Positions 17,302 to 25,754 of a stretch of 35,644 nt of DNA are shown piece by piece. Each line of letters begins with the position of its first letter. Position 1 is the first letter of the stretch. The DNA comes from Haloterrigena salina JCM 13891. Its GTDB lineage: Archaea; Halobacteriota; Halobacteria; Halobacteriales; Natrialbaceae. Below the pieces are notes generated by a model. It did no database searches. It saw only the letters and a list, made by a program, of their open reading frames with translations, and was not told the DNA's origin. The stretch covers positions 1-35,644 of the forward strand of contig NZ_AOIS01000065.1 in the NCBI RefSeq assembly GCF_000337495.1, given 5' to 3'. The position numbers and the translations under genes are program-made.

Positions 17302-17699
17302 AATAAGATATGGACTTTGACCTGAATTAAGAGAGGTAGTCAGATTACCATAACCGTCGACGAGAAACACTGTCTCGGAGAGATGCAGCGGTTTGATTGG
17401 TACCTGGTCGAGCGAACATGTTGATATTGAGCATCAGCTGTATATCTGAGTCTATTACAGTGACCACCACTTGATGGGCGTTTAATACCGAACGAGCGGA
17501 GAGTCGCTTTTTCAAAGTAAACAACTAGCCGCATGAGAACAAATAGTGAATACAGATGGACGCCACCTTCCGCTCATGCCCCAAGCTCACCAAATTTCAC
17601 CACGTAAGACTTGATAAGAGGACTGAGAATATTGTTCCTATCAAACTCTACATTCGCTTGCTTCTCAGATTTACAACTGGATAGTGTCTGTGTGTTGGT
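17302..17699. other. Intergenic stretch with possible degenerate coding remnants
   Basis: This 398-base gap lies between convergent genes (flippase and AlkP enzyme). Frames on both strands are broken by several stops, yet stretches such as VDEKHCLGEMQRFDWYLVER and WAFNTERAESRFFK look protein-like in adjacent frames. Local GC (about 45-50%) is higher than in the flanking genes. It may be a decayed insertion-sequence gene; I could not identify it. Confidence 0.3.
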
Positions 17700-19091
17700 T
17701 CATGAATTTATATATCCTAATTCCTCAAGTCGATCTTCAACATTGTCGGAAATATCTCCATTAGATGACTCACTGTCTGAATCATTTGTAATTTCAGCCA
17801 ATCGATCTTCTGCAATCCTTCTTAGTTTGTCCCCTATTTCTGGATGATCATCAACAACATTCTCCTTCTCCTTCTCGTCTTTCTTAAGATTGTATAATCT
17901 ATCCTTCTCTATTTGATTATTAAGAATATATTTCCATTCATCCGACCTAACACTAATAATCGCTTTGTCTCTGTTTATTGGCCCACCCAGTCCTTGGTCT
18001 GCAGAGTGGCAGAGTTCTGAAATAACTTTTGGATTTTCGTCACTTCTCCCTTCATCTAGTATGCTAAGTAACGATTCTCCTCGCCAATTGTCAGCTGGTG
18101 CTCTATCAAGAAGATCACAGACTGTCGGAGGTATATTGAGTAAGGATGTTGGCCTACGTATGTTTTTCTCCGCTATATCAGATGAGGTGCTGTATACAAT
18201 CAGAGGAACATTCACTAGTTCTTCATAGAGCTTAGGCTGGTGTCCAAAATGACCATGCTCAAAGAATTCCTCTCCATGATCTGCACAGATAATAACAGTA
18301 ACTTCCTCTAAATGTCTCTTTGCACCTTCAACCAGTCTCTTTATTTCCCTATCAAGGAATTTGGCTTCCGATTTATAGTATTTTTCCATACTCGAACGGA
18401 CCGATTTCGGTATTATACTTGATGTATCTTCAGGGGTTGTGGGTGAATTCACCTTGGGTTTGTTTTTATTGTAGCTGTCTATATGTTTGTTTACTGTAGG
18501 GATCCCCTCTGATGGGCTACCAAATTGAAATTCCTCAGGAGGGAAATAAGGGGTATGAGTTTCCATATAGTGCGCCCAGAGAAAGTTATCATTTTTATTG
18601 CATTTGTTGAGTTCGGATAGCGCTGTATCAGTCACTTCATTAGCAGGAGTATATGATGGACTGTTGTCGGAATCAAACATTTTCTCACCGATTTTTATTG
18701 CTTTTTCCCCGAGCCGCAGAAGCCAATCATTTTCCCTGATGACCTTCCGAATTTCTCCCAAGTATGAGTTATCAACATTGTCATTCCATCTATTGAATCC
18801 TCGATTGAAATTATAGATACTTGAGGTAGGAAGGCTACTTGAAATACCAATAGTAGTTGAATCAAGTTGCTCTGCCAGCGTGACATGCTCTGGACGGAAT
18901 TTTGCGTACCCATAATCCATTGGTAGCGAACTTGCTAGAATTCCTGGAAAAGATGAAGAAGTTCCGGATCCAGTTGAGATAGCATTGTCAAATGTCACTC
19001 CTTCCTTTGATATTTTAGATAGGTATGGTGTGTGAGACCCACTCACGAGATCTTTTCTAAAAGCGTCTAATGTGATGAGTAGTACATTCAT
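17700..19091 (-). CDS. Alkaline-phosphatase-superfamily enzyme, sulfatase-like, with Thr at the nucleophile position
   Basis: A 463-aa protein. The N-terminus MNVLLITLDAFRKD supplies a metal Asp (D9). The nucleophile region is T44-S-S-S-F-P49-G-I-L, where canonical sulfatases read C-x-P-S-R; Thr stands at the Cys position and the following Arg is missing. The second metal motif is ADHGEEFFEHGHFGH (about residues 270-285), and LxxSLL/DVLPT-type features follow. The tail ends EDRLEELGYIN, shared with two other AlkP proteins in the window. The chain is AT-rich. It probably cuts or transfers a phosphoryl- or sulfuryl-linked group on a surface glycan; the Thr argues against formylglycine sulfatase chemistry. 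No signal peptide is visible, so it may act inside. Confidence 0.85.
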   Translation of the reverse strand: MNVLLITLDAFRKDLVSGSHTPYLSKISKEGVTFDNAISTGSGTSSSFPGILASSLPMDYGYAKFRPEHVTLAEQLDSTTIGISSSLPTSSIYNFNRGFNRWNDNVDNSYLGEIRKVIRENDWLLRLGEKAIKIGEKMFDSDNSPSYTPANEVTDTALSELNKCNKNDNFLWAHYMETHTPYFPPEEFQFGSPSEGIPTVNKHIDSYNKNKPKVNSPTTPEDTSSIIPKSVRSSMEKYYKSEAKFLDREIKRLVEGAKRHLEEVTVIICADHGEEFFEHGHFGHQPKLYEELVNVPLIVYSTSSDIAEKNIRRPTSLLNIPPTVCDLLDRAPADNWRGESLLSILDEGRSDENPKVISELCHSADQGLGGPINRDKAIISVRSDEWKYILNNQIEKDRLYNLKKDEKEKENVVDDHPEIGDKLRRIAEDRLAEITNDSDSESSNGDISDNVEDRLEELGYINS

Positions 19092-19459
19092 AGCTAGGTA
19101 CTATATCCAAATGGTTAAAATTCTATCGGATAAATTTCGTAGTATTATCTATACTATCTTATTATGCCACCATATATAGTTCTGGCATCTAATGTATATT
19201 TTGTGTCGGAATGGAGGCTGTGACTATGGAGTGGAGTTTTGAGACCTAATGGAGAACCATCAGAAACATGGTATCTATGTTGGGTTTTCTTGAAACAATT
19301 TAGTTAAATGAATCAACAGTAGCTATAGGTTTTACTCTATTGAATTGCGTCAGTAATCTTCATCCTAGTCTGAATAGTAGAATATATATGGTGGTTATAA
19401 AAAGACTAGGGTTGCTTGATTTGATAAGATATATCTGTGAGATGCTCTATCAGTGAGGT
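19092..19459. other. AT-rich divergent intergenic region
   Basis: This 368-base region lies between the minus-strand AlkP gene and the plus-strand pyruvyl-transferase-like gene. It is very AT-rich, with several TATA-like runs (for example ATATATATGG near 19382 and AGATATATC near 19428) that could drive the plus-strand operon. I see no gene. Confidence 0.45.
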
Positions 19460-20458
19460 ATGAAAATAGTCTTACTACGGACCTGGCTGACAAATATTGG
19501 AAATGGGTTTATCGATAAGGGTGCTCAAACAATACTAAGAAAGGCCTTCCCAGACTCAGAAATTATTGAGGTAAGTGGATACCCTAACTTCACTGCTGGT
19601 CGAAAAGATACTGGTATCTTCCCAACAGTGCAAAACAAGTTATCCAATAAACTCTTAGGAAATAGCAGACCAGATCAGTCATATTTAGATCGAACAATAA
19701 ATGTCAGTGAATACATTGATGCCGATCTAGCTGTGCTGCCAGGATGTATATTGTATGACCATGTCATAGAAAAGTACTCAAATGTTCTACAATCTCTAAA
19801 GGATAGAGATGTTCCGATAGTTCTTCTCGGAGTAGGCGGCGGCGATTATCAACCGAAAACACAGAGGTATGTCAAAAGTTTCCTAAGAGAGATCGAACCA
19901 ATTGGCATGATAACTCGAGACTCTAATGCATATAATGCATACAAAAGCGATGTCGATAACACTTATGATGGAATTGATTGTGCATTCTTTATTAACGATT
20001 GGTATGAACCGCCAGAGACCGAACATAACTTCACAGTCCTTACATTCGACAAAATAGATGAGCCTAAAAAACTCTCATACAAAAGCGACATAATACGCAC
20101 AGATCATTTTCCTTTTGAGCAGCCGCACGGAACCCTATGGAAAAAGGTGAAGAAAATGCGAAAGCAATCGCCTTTCTACAAAGAAGACAACATTTTTGTA
20201 TCTGACTCTATCAAAGATTATCTTTTCTTCTATTCTAACGCAAATGTAACTCATTCTGACCGAATACATGCGTGCTTACCAACGCTTGCCTATGGAAATA
20301 AAGCAAAGTTCTGGTTTGATACACCACGAGGTGCCTTATTTGATAAAGTCCTTGATGAAGATATCCACACAAACCAAGTGAGATTGGATGAAGACAAGGT
20401 AGATAGGTTAAAGTCAGAACAGGTTGAAGCAATCCAGAACATTGTGTCGGAGATGTAA
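19460..20458 (+). CDS. Polysaccharide pyruvyl transferase-like protein
   Basis: A 332-aa protein. The N-terminus (LRTWLTNIGNGFIDKGAQTI) carries the N-x-G-N/D pattern that starts polysaccharide pyruvyl transferase (CsaB/PssM-like) domains. A glycine-rich LGVGGGDYQPK segment lies near residue 123, and the late signature SDRIHACLPTLAYG (around 272-285) is the typical [ST]xRxHa motif. Such enzymes add ketal-linked pyruvate from PEP to sugars, making the glycan acidic; some family members are glycosyltransferases instead, so the reaction is not certain. It is first in a plus-strand unit with GT4 and AlkP genes (15-base gap, then an 8-base overlap). Codon use is AT-rich. A GAGGT stretch directly abuts ATG 19460. 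Confidence 0.8.
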   Translation: MKIVLLRTWLTNIGNGFIDKGAQTILRKAFPDSEIIEVSGYPNFTAGRKDTGIFPTVQNKLSNKLLGNSRPDQSYLDRTINVSEYIDADLAVLPGCILYDHVIEKYSNVLQSLKDRDVPIVLLGVGGGDYQPKTQRYVKSFLREIEPIGMITRDSNAYNAYKSDVDNTYDGIDCAFFINDWYEPPETEHNFTVLTFDKIDEPKKLSYKSDIIRTDHFPFEQPHGTLWKKVKKMRKQSPFYKEDNIFVSDSIKDYLFFYSNANVTHSDRIHACLPTLAYGNKAKFWFDTPRGALFDKVLDEDIHTNQVRLDEDKVDRLKSEQVEAIQNIVSEM

Positions 20459-20473
20459 ACAACTCTGAGTTAC

Positions 20474-21595
20474 ATGATGGCCCAAGATCACAATCGAATA
20501 CTCATCCTTTCTGGTCAGTTAGGAGCTGCCGGAACCCCACAAGTTTTGCTGAATATAACAAAACACCTGAGAAAAGAAACTGATATAGAAATTGCATATC
20601 TTGGTGGGAAGAGCGAATTAGTCCCAGAGTTCCAAGATTTGGGCGTCCCTGTCCACCGGTTGGGGGAGACTCCGATCTCAATCGAATCCCTATTGTCATT
20701 ACGCCGTCTTTTGAAGGATAGAAAATACGATTTACTTCATACTCATATGATGGCTGGTGGGCTAATTGGCCGTATTATTGGAAGAATAGTGGGGATTCCC
20801 GTTGTTTCGACTATACATACATCATATCCAAACCGACCCTATAGAGCAAAAATTCCTGATTTAGCGACTAGTCCGCTTGCAGAGATGAATATTTGCGTAT
20901 CTAATGCAGTGGAACAGTCACTTCCAAGAACATACAAACTCGGATCCCGAACAAAAGTTGTGCATAATTGCATAGATGTTGATCAAATACGGCAGGAGGG
21001 GATGAAGGAGTGGGATAGTCTTGATTGGACAACAAATGTTGAAAAAGATGCACCACTAATTGCGAATGTCGCGCGATATGATCCAAAGAAACGTCGTAAA
21101 GACTTAATCAAATCACTTCCGCTTATTTTAGAAGAGCACCCCTCTGCCACCATTATATTTACTGGCGATGGACAGGGAAAGGAAGAACTCCAAATGCTTG
21201 CTAGAAAGTATGATGTTCATGATAATATAGCTTGTGTTGGATTTGTTGAGAATCCTCAATCGGTCTATCATCACGCAGATCTTGTCGCACTTCCATCCAT
21301 CTCCGAGGGATTTAGTATTAGTATGTTGGAAGCAATGGCACATGGAAAACCAATCGTTGCTACCAGTATCCCACCATTCCAAGAAGCACTTGGTGAAGAT
21401 CATCCATTTGTGGAACCATGTTCGCCCCAAGAACTGGGAGAGAAAATACGTCAAGTTCTATCAGACGAAAGCTTTGCAGAAGAGTTGGGAGAAAAGGCAT
21501 TTGCCCGTGTCCAAAAGAATTTTTCTGGCGAATCTGCAGCAATCAAGTATAGACGGATATACCAATCTGTTCTAGACACTGCTAACAATGAATAA
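20474..21595 (+). CDS. Family 4 glycosyltransferase
   Basis: A 373-aa GT-B protein. The N-terminal domain begins ILILSGQLGAAGTPQVLLNI (a donor-independent Gly-rich loop), a hinge follows CIDVDQIR (about 165-172), and the C-terminal domain carries PSISEGFSISMLEAMAHGKP with the E-x7-E motif (around 278-288), which binds the nucleotide sugar. It has no membrane helix and is probably attached to the membrane's inner face. A second ATG lies directly after the first (20474/20477). It follows the pyruvyl-transferase-like gene by 15 bases and overlaps the AlkP gene by 8 bases, so the three are likely co-transcribed. Codon use is AT-rich. The sugar is unknown. Confidence 0.9.
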   Translation: MMAQDHNRILILSGQLGAAGTPQVLLNITKHLRKETDIEIAYLGGKSELVPEFQDLGVPVHRLGETPISIESLLSLRRLLKDRKYDLLHTHMMAGGLIGRIIGRIVGIPVVSTIHTSYPNRPYRAKIPDLATSPLAEMNICVSNAVEQSLPRTYKLGSRTKVVHNCIDVDQIRQEGMKEWDSLDWTTNVEKDAPLIANVARYDPKKRRKDLIKSLPLILEEHPSATIIFTGDGQGKEELQMLARKYDVHDNIACVGFVENPQSVYHHADLVALPSISEGFSISMLEAMAHGKPIVATSIPPFQEALGEDHPFVEPCSPQELGEKIRQVLSDESFAEELGEKAFARVQKNFSGESAAIKYRRIYQSVLDTANNE

Positions 21596-23201
21596 AAACA
21601 AACAGAACCAAGTAATCCTGATTGGTCTTGATGGGTTAGATTGGTCTGAAATCAATGATTGGGTCAATAGTAGAGATCTAAGAACAATTAATGATATTGC
21701 CAATGAGAAAAAATCTATAAATCTGCAGAGCACTAACCCTCCATGGACTCCTTGTGCCTGGCCATCACTTCTCAGTGGGCGCAATCCAGGCAAACATGGC
21801 GTCTTTGATTTCTTCACTCAAGACGGATACAAGAAGCAGCTTATTGAGCGTCCGAATGTTAATGCACCCTATCTGTTTGAAGTAGCTGACGCAGAAGAGT
21901 ACACATCGATCGCCATCAATTATCCAGTTACACATCCCGCATCCGCGCTTGAGAACGGTGCAATTGTCCCCGGCTATCTCGCACGCGAAGATATTCCGTT
22001 CTATCCAAAGGATCTCAGAGACGAATATGAGTCCGAGTACGGTAAGTACGTTATCTATCCCGAATACGGAACTGAAGATGACGCCGTCAGCGAATATGTC
22101 GATACCGCTCGACACCGACGGGATATGGCGCAATTCCTCGACAAACGTTACGACTGGGACTTAATGGCGGTCCAGTTCCAAGTTACTGATTCGATCTTCC
22201 ACGATCTAAACGACCGCGAAAAGATCCGCCAGATCCTCGAGAAAGTCGATGAATACGTTGGAGATATAATCGAACTCGGCGGAGATGATCCGACTGTCTT
22301 CATTGCGTCGGATCACGGTATGGGTGACTACGAGTGGACGTTTTACGTGAACTCGTGGCTCGCTGAGCACGGATACTGCGAAACGACAACAGGTAACGCT
22401 CAGTACTTCCGACAACAGAAGAAGACACTGAAGAGGACAGATGACGAAACCGAGGAATCCAGTCCCCTCGAAAGTGCTATCGGAACAGCAGCGAGTACCC
22501 TCTCGAAGGTTGGACTCTCACCTCACCACGTCCATCGGGGCCTTTCCGCAGTCGGGCTTGCGAAGACCGTTGAGCGAATTCTTCCTGAAGACGCGCTCGT
22601 CGCCGCACAGAACCAGGTCGTCGATCACGCCAATTCGGAGGCCTTCCAGTTGTATTTCAACAGTCTCGGAGTACACCTGAATGTCGAAGGCCGAGATCCG
22701 AGCGGCCAGATCCCGGAATCAGAGTACGAAGAAACACGCGACGAACTCATCGCGGAACTCGAGCAGGTTCGCGATCCCGATGGGAATCTCGTCTTCGATG
22801 CCGTTCGTCCTCGAGAGGAGGTCTACGAGGGCGAGCACGTAGAGGATGCGCCGGATATCGTCCTCGTCCCGCGAGACTATCAGTACGATGTCAGCGGCTC
22901 AATTCTAGATACGTTCCGACGATATCCGCACAAGAACCACAAGCCGGACGGGATCCTACTCTCGAACCGAGAACTGACGTGTGACGACCGCGCCGAAATC
23001 TACGACATCGCACCAACCGTCGCGGCAGCGCTCGGGATCCCTGTCGATACGAACACTGATGGGGAAGTCCTCCTCGACGGAATCGACGATATCGAACGTG
23101 CGGATTGGGACGAATTGGCAGAAGGATATGGAACCACAGGATCCGACACAGACATGTCGGGTGTCGAGGACCGACTCGCGGATCTCGGGTATATGGAGTG
23201 A
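21588..23201 (+). CDS. AlkP-superfamily phosphodiesterase/phosphotransferase-like enzyme (compositional mosaic)
   Basis: A 537-aa protein. The metal Asp is D15 (LIGLDGLDW); the nucleophile is T54 in W-T-P-C-A-W-P-S-L-L-S-G, the Thr pattern of nucleotide pyrophosphatase/phosphodiesterase enzymes; SDHGMGD supplies further metal ligands near residue 241. The chain ends EDRLADLGYME, like the other AlkP proteins here. The first 100 or so codons are AT-rich, like the upstream genes, while codons from about 150 onward have the high third-position GC of the chromosome, so the edge of the AT-rich island lies inside this gene. It overlaps the upstream GT4 gene by 8 bases. Role: probably removal or transfer of a phospho-group on a glycan or its carrier. 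Confidence 0.88.
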   Translation: MNKNKQNQVILIGLDGLDWSEINDWVNSRDLRTINDIANEKKSINLQSTNPPWTPCAWPSLLSGRNPGKHGVFDFFTQDGYKKQLIERPNVNAPYLFEVADAEEYTSIAINYPVTHPASALENGAIVPGYLAREDIPFYPKDLRDEYESEYGKYVIYPEYGTEDDAVSEYVDTARHRRDMAQFLDKRYDWDLMAVQFQVTDSIFHDLNDREKIRQILEKVDEYVGDIIELGGDDPTVFIASDHGMGDYEWTFYVNSWLAEHGYCETTTGNAQYFRQQKKTLKRTDDETEESSPLESAIGTAASTLSKVGLSPHHVHRGLSAVGLAKTVERILPEDALVAAQNQVVDHANSEAFQLYFNSLGVHLNVEGRDPSGQIPESEYEETRDELIAELEQVRDPDGNLVFDAVRPREEVYEGEHVEDAPDIVLVPRDYQYDVSGSILDTFRRYPHKNHKPDGILLSNRELTCDDRAEIYDIAPTVAAALGIPVDTNTDGEVLLDGIDDIERADWDELAEGYGTTGSDTDMSGVEDRLADLGYME

Positions 23202-23219
23202 GACCGTCGAAGACGTCGT

Positions 23220-24353
23220 TCAGTTTGTGGAAGTGATCCGTTCGTAAATCCGATTCGTCTGTTCGGCGACGCCCTCCCACGAGTACTCGTCCTCGACTAG
23301 TTCGTATGCATTTGCGGCCCACTCTTCTCTCTCGTCTCCGTTCGATAGTGCGTACTGAATCGCGTCTGCAAGTTCACTCGGTGATTTCGGCGGGACGAGA
23401 TATCCGGTCTCTTCGTGATCGACGAATTCAGCAATTCCTTCGACATCGCTCGTGATAACCGGGACCTCTCCTGCCCACGCCTCGAGCAGCGTCAACGGAT
23501 GCCCTTCCCAAACCGATGGGAGTACGAATAGGCGAGCTCTCCGGTAGTATCGTGGGATGGCTTCGTCGGAGACGCGACCCTCGAAGCGAACGCGATCGTC
23601 GATACCCAGGCGGTTCGCCTGCGCTTTCAACTCGTCGCTCTTCGGTCCGGTGCCGACGATGACGAGATCGGTCTCGGGAACGTCGTCGGCGATACGATTG
23701 AACGCATCGATAAGATCGCTCACTCGCTTCTTCGGCGCGAGTCGGCCGAGGAACAGAATCTCGTCACGTCGATCGACGTCGACATCGAACCGCTCGAGAT
23801 TGACGCCGTTCGGAACGCACGAGAGATTTGTGTGATGCTCACCGAGGAGATCGAGATGCTCCGTATTGACCGAGATCACGTGATCGTAGTCGAAGTTAAG
23901 CACGAACAGTCGCTCGAGGCGACGTTTGACGTGAGCGAGCATCGATTCGTCACGGCCGACACCGGAGGTAAGCGCCGTTCCGTGCACGGTAAAGACCGTC
24001 GACGCGTCCGTAAGCGCGCCACCGGTTCGCGTCGGAACTGCCGGTAAGAACGTATGTCCGTGGACGACATCGAAATCCTCCGTCAGCAGATGCGGTACTG
24101 GTGTTCCGAGTGACGAAACGCGACCGAGCGGATTCCAGTATTCTGTCGACGGCTTCAGTCGGTGGACTCGTACGGCCCCGTCGACGAATGTGTCCGTACT
24201 AGTATGGGCCTGTCCATCTTTCTCGAGAGCCCGCGTGTAGATGTCGATCGTGTGATCGAACTGTTTCGCGAGCGCAATCGAGAGCTCCTTGACGTGGACT
24301 GGTCCGCCGCCGGTACGCGGCCACCAGTCGTCCTGAATCATCGCAATTCTCAT
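23220..24353 (-). CDS. Family 4 glycosyltransferase
   Basis: A 377-aa GT-B enzyme. It opens MRIAMIQDDWWPRTGGGPVH with the Gly-rich donor loop, continues with HGTALTSGVGRDE and LFLGRLAPKKR (the start of the GT4 C-terminal domain, about residue 203), and has the catalytic E-x7-E region PSVWEGHPLTLLEAWAGEVP (around 285-304). It is soluble and probably peripheral. Codon use is high GC, typical of the host. It lies four bases downstream of the AlkP gene on the same strand, so both form one transcript. The 3' end converges with the mosaic AlkP gene, 18 bases apart. The sugar specificity is unknown. Confidence 0.92.
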   Translation of the reverse strand: MRIAMIQDDWWPRTGGGPVHVKELSIALAKQFDHTIDIYTRALEKDGQAHTSTDTFVDGAVRVHRLKPSTEYWNPLGRVSSLGTPVPHLLTEDFDVVHGHTFLPAVPTRTGGALTDASTVFTVHGTALTSGVGRDESMLAHVKRRLERLFVLNFDYDHVISVNTEHLDLLGEHHTNLSCVPNGVNLERFDVDVDRRDEILFLGRLAPKKRVSDLIDAFNRIADDVPETDLVIVGTGPKSDELKAQANRLGIDDRVRFEGRVSDEAIPRYYRRARLFVLPSVWEGHPLTLLEAWAGEVPVITSDVEGIAEFVDHEETGYLVPPKSPSELADAIQYALSNGDEREEWAANAYELVEDEYSWEGVAEQTNRIYERITSTN

Positions 24354-24357
24354 TGTA

Positions 24358-25623
24358 TTATTCTTTGTACCCCAGCGCTTCCAGTCGTCGATCGATCTCC
24401 TCGTCGACGTCCCCGGAATCGGCTACGTCCTCGCCATTTTCTTTCCCGATACGGATCTCGACGTGCCCCTCGAGTTCGCTGCGAAGCGACCGAGACGTAC
24501 AATCAGAAAACGAGATTGCCTCCGTCTCCTGATCGCGTTCGCAGAAACAGGCACCGTCTGCGGTCCGAAGTGCGTATCGTCGGACGTGACTCGCATCGTC
24601 TTCACCCCGTGCCTGCATGAATACGGTTCGATCTTCCTCGAGTGATTCGAGGAGGGACGCTCCTTCGTGATCACTGCCAGCGGAAACCGACTCTTCGATC
24701 GTTGCAGCGATATCCAGTGTACTAGCTGGTATCGATACCTCGTCGTCAGCACCTCCAGGAGGTCGAACCATCAGTGGGACGTGCGTAATCTCGTCGTGAA
24801 GATATCGTGGATGCTCGTAGTATCCATGCTCACCGAATGCGTCGCCGTGATCGGCAGTGAAAATGAGCAACGATCGCTCGAGTAGATCTCGCCTTCGTAA
24901 CTCCTCGAGGAACTCACCGATTCGCTTGTCGTTGTATCGAATCTCGGCGTCATAGAGCGCGATCAACAACTCTTGCTCTTCCTCGGTGATCGAGTCAGGA
25001 TCCTTGATCGCCCGGCGGTACAGCGACTGTGCGTCTCGGCCAGATAATCCCTCGTCGTGGTATAACTGCTCGTACTCACCCGGTGGCTCGTATGGGCCGT
25101 GTGTATCCATGTAGTGATTCCAGAGGAAGAACGGTTCATCGTCCTCGACGGAATCGATCCACGAAAGGGATCGCTCGTTGATCTCCTCGGCTCGAGCGTA
25201 GTGACGATTCCGCAGTTTGTCGAGTGCCCGCTGGGCCAACGCGATGAGCTTGTGCTTCCCGAAATGCAGATCGTCGTCGAACTCGTCGAATCCATGATCG
25301 AAGCCGTACGCGCGGGAGATGAACGGATTCGAGTGGAAGCCACCGGTAGCAAATCCGTGTTCGGAGAGCGTCGAGGCGATCGTATCGGTCGCAAGCCGAT
25401 AGTCAGAGCCGACCGCAGTGTCCGGATATTCGCCGGTCAACAGTGCGGGGACTGCTTCCCTCGTATGCGAACTCGCACTGTAGGCGTTGGTGAAGTGAAT
25501 ACTCTCCTCGGCTAATTCGTCGAGAACGGGGGACGTGTCTCGATGATAGCCGTGACACGAGAGATGATCTGCTCTCAGTGCATCCGCCGAGAGCAGAATA
25601 ATATTGTCCCAGTCGTCAGGCAT
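24358..25623 (-). CDS. Alkaline-phosphatase-superfamily enzyme, sulfatase-like, Thr nucleophile position
   Basis: A 421-aa protein from ATG 25623; the frame extends 24 codons upstream, but the box at 25648-25655 supports the shorter form. The metal Asp is D14 (LLSADALRAD); the nucleophile region is T54-R-E-A-V-P59-A-L-L-T-G, again Thr where sulfatases have Cys/Ser; TADHGDAFGEHGYYEH gives the second metal site; WNHYMDTHGPY is a familiar sulfatase-fold segment. The tail ends IDRRLEALGYKE. The protein is first in a two-gene unit with the GT4 gene at 23220. It is most similar in layout to the AlkP protein at 17700 but uses host-like GC-rich codons. Probably glycan modification. Confidence 0.88.
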   Translation of the reverse strand: MPDDWDNIILLSADALRADHLSCHGYHRDTSPVLDELAEESIHFTNAYSASSHTREAVPALLTGEYPDTAVGSDYRLATDTIASTLSEHGFATGGFHSNPFISRAYGFDHGFDEFDDDLHFGKHKLIALAQRALDKLRNRHYARAEEINERSLSWIDSVEDDEPFFLWNHYMDTHGPYEPPGEYEQLYHDEGLSGRDAQSLYRRAIKDPDSITEEEQELLIALYDAEIRYNDKRIGEFLEELRRRDLLERSLLIFTADHGDAFGEHGYYEHPRYLHDEITHVPLMVRPPGGADDEVSIPASTLDIAATIEESVSAGSDHEGASLLESLEEDRTVFMQARGEDDASHVRRYALRTADGACFCERDQETEAISFSDCTSRSLRSELEGHVEIRIGKENGEDVADSGDVDEEIDRRLEALGYKE

Positions 25624-25647
25624 TATTGACGAAGATGGCAAGGAAGT

Positions 25648-25655
25648 CTTTATAG
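25648..25655 (-). promoter_or_regulatory. Putative promoter of the AlkP-GT4 unit
   Basis: On the minus strand CTATAAAG is centred about 29 bases before ATG 25623, fitting leaderless transcription. The 131-base region between the divergent genes also holds a weaker ATTAG-like box before 25755. Confidence 0.5.
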
Positions 25656-25754
25656 CTTTATTCTCGAGTGACATACTAGGCGCACCATCAATCAAATAAA
25701 ACGTATAACTCGATCTCGAAGGTTCATTAGTGCCTGCGTCCGAACACGAGAATA

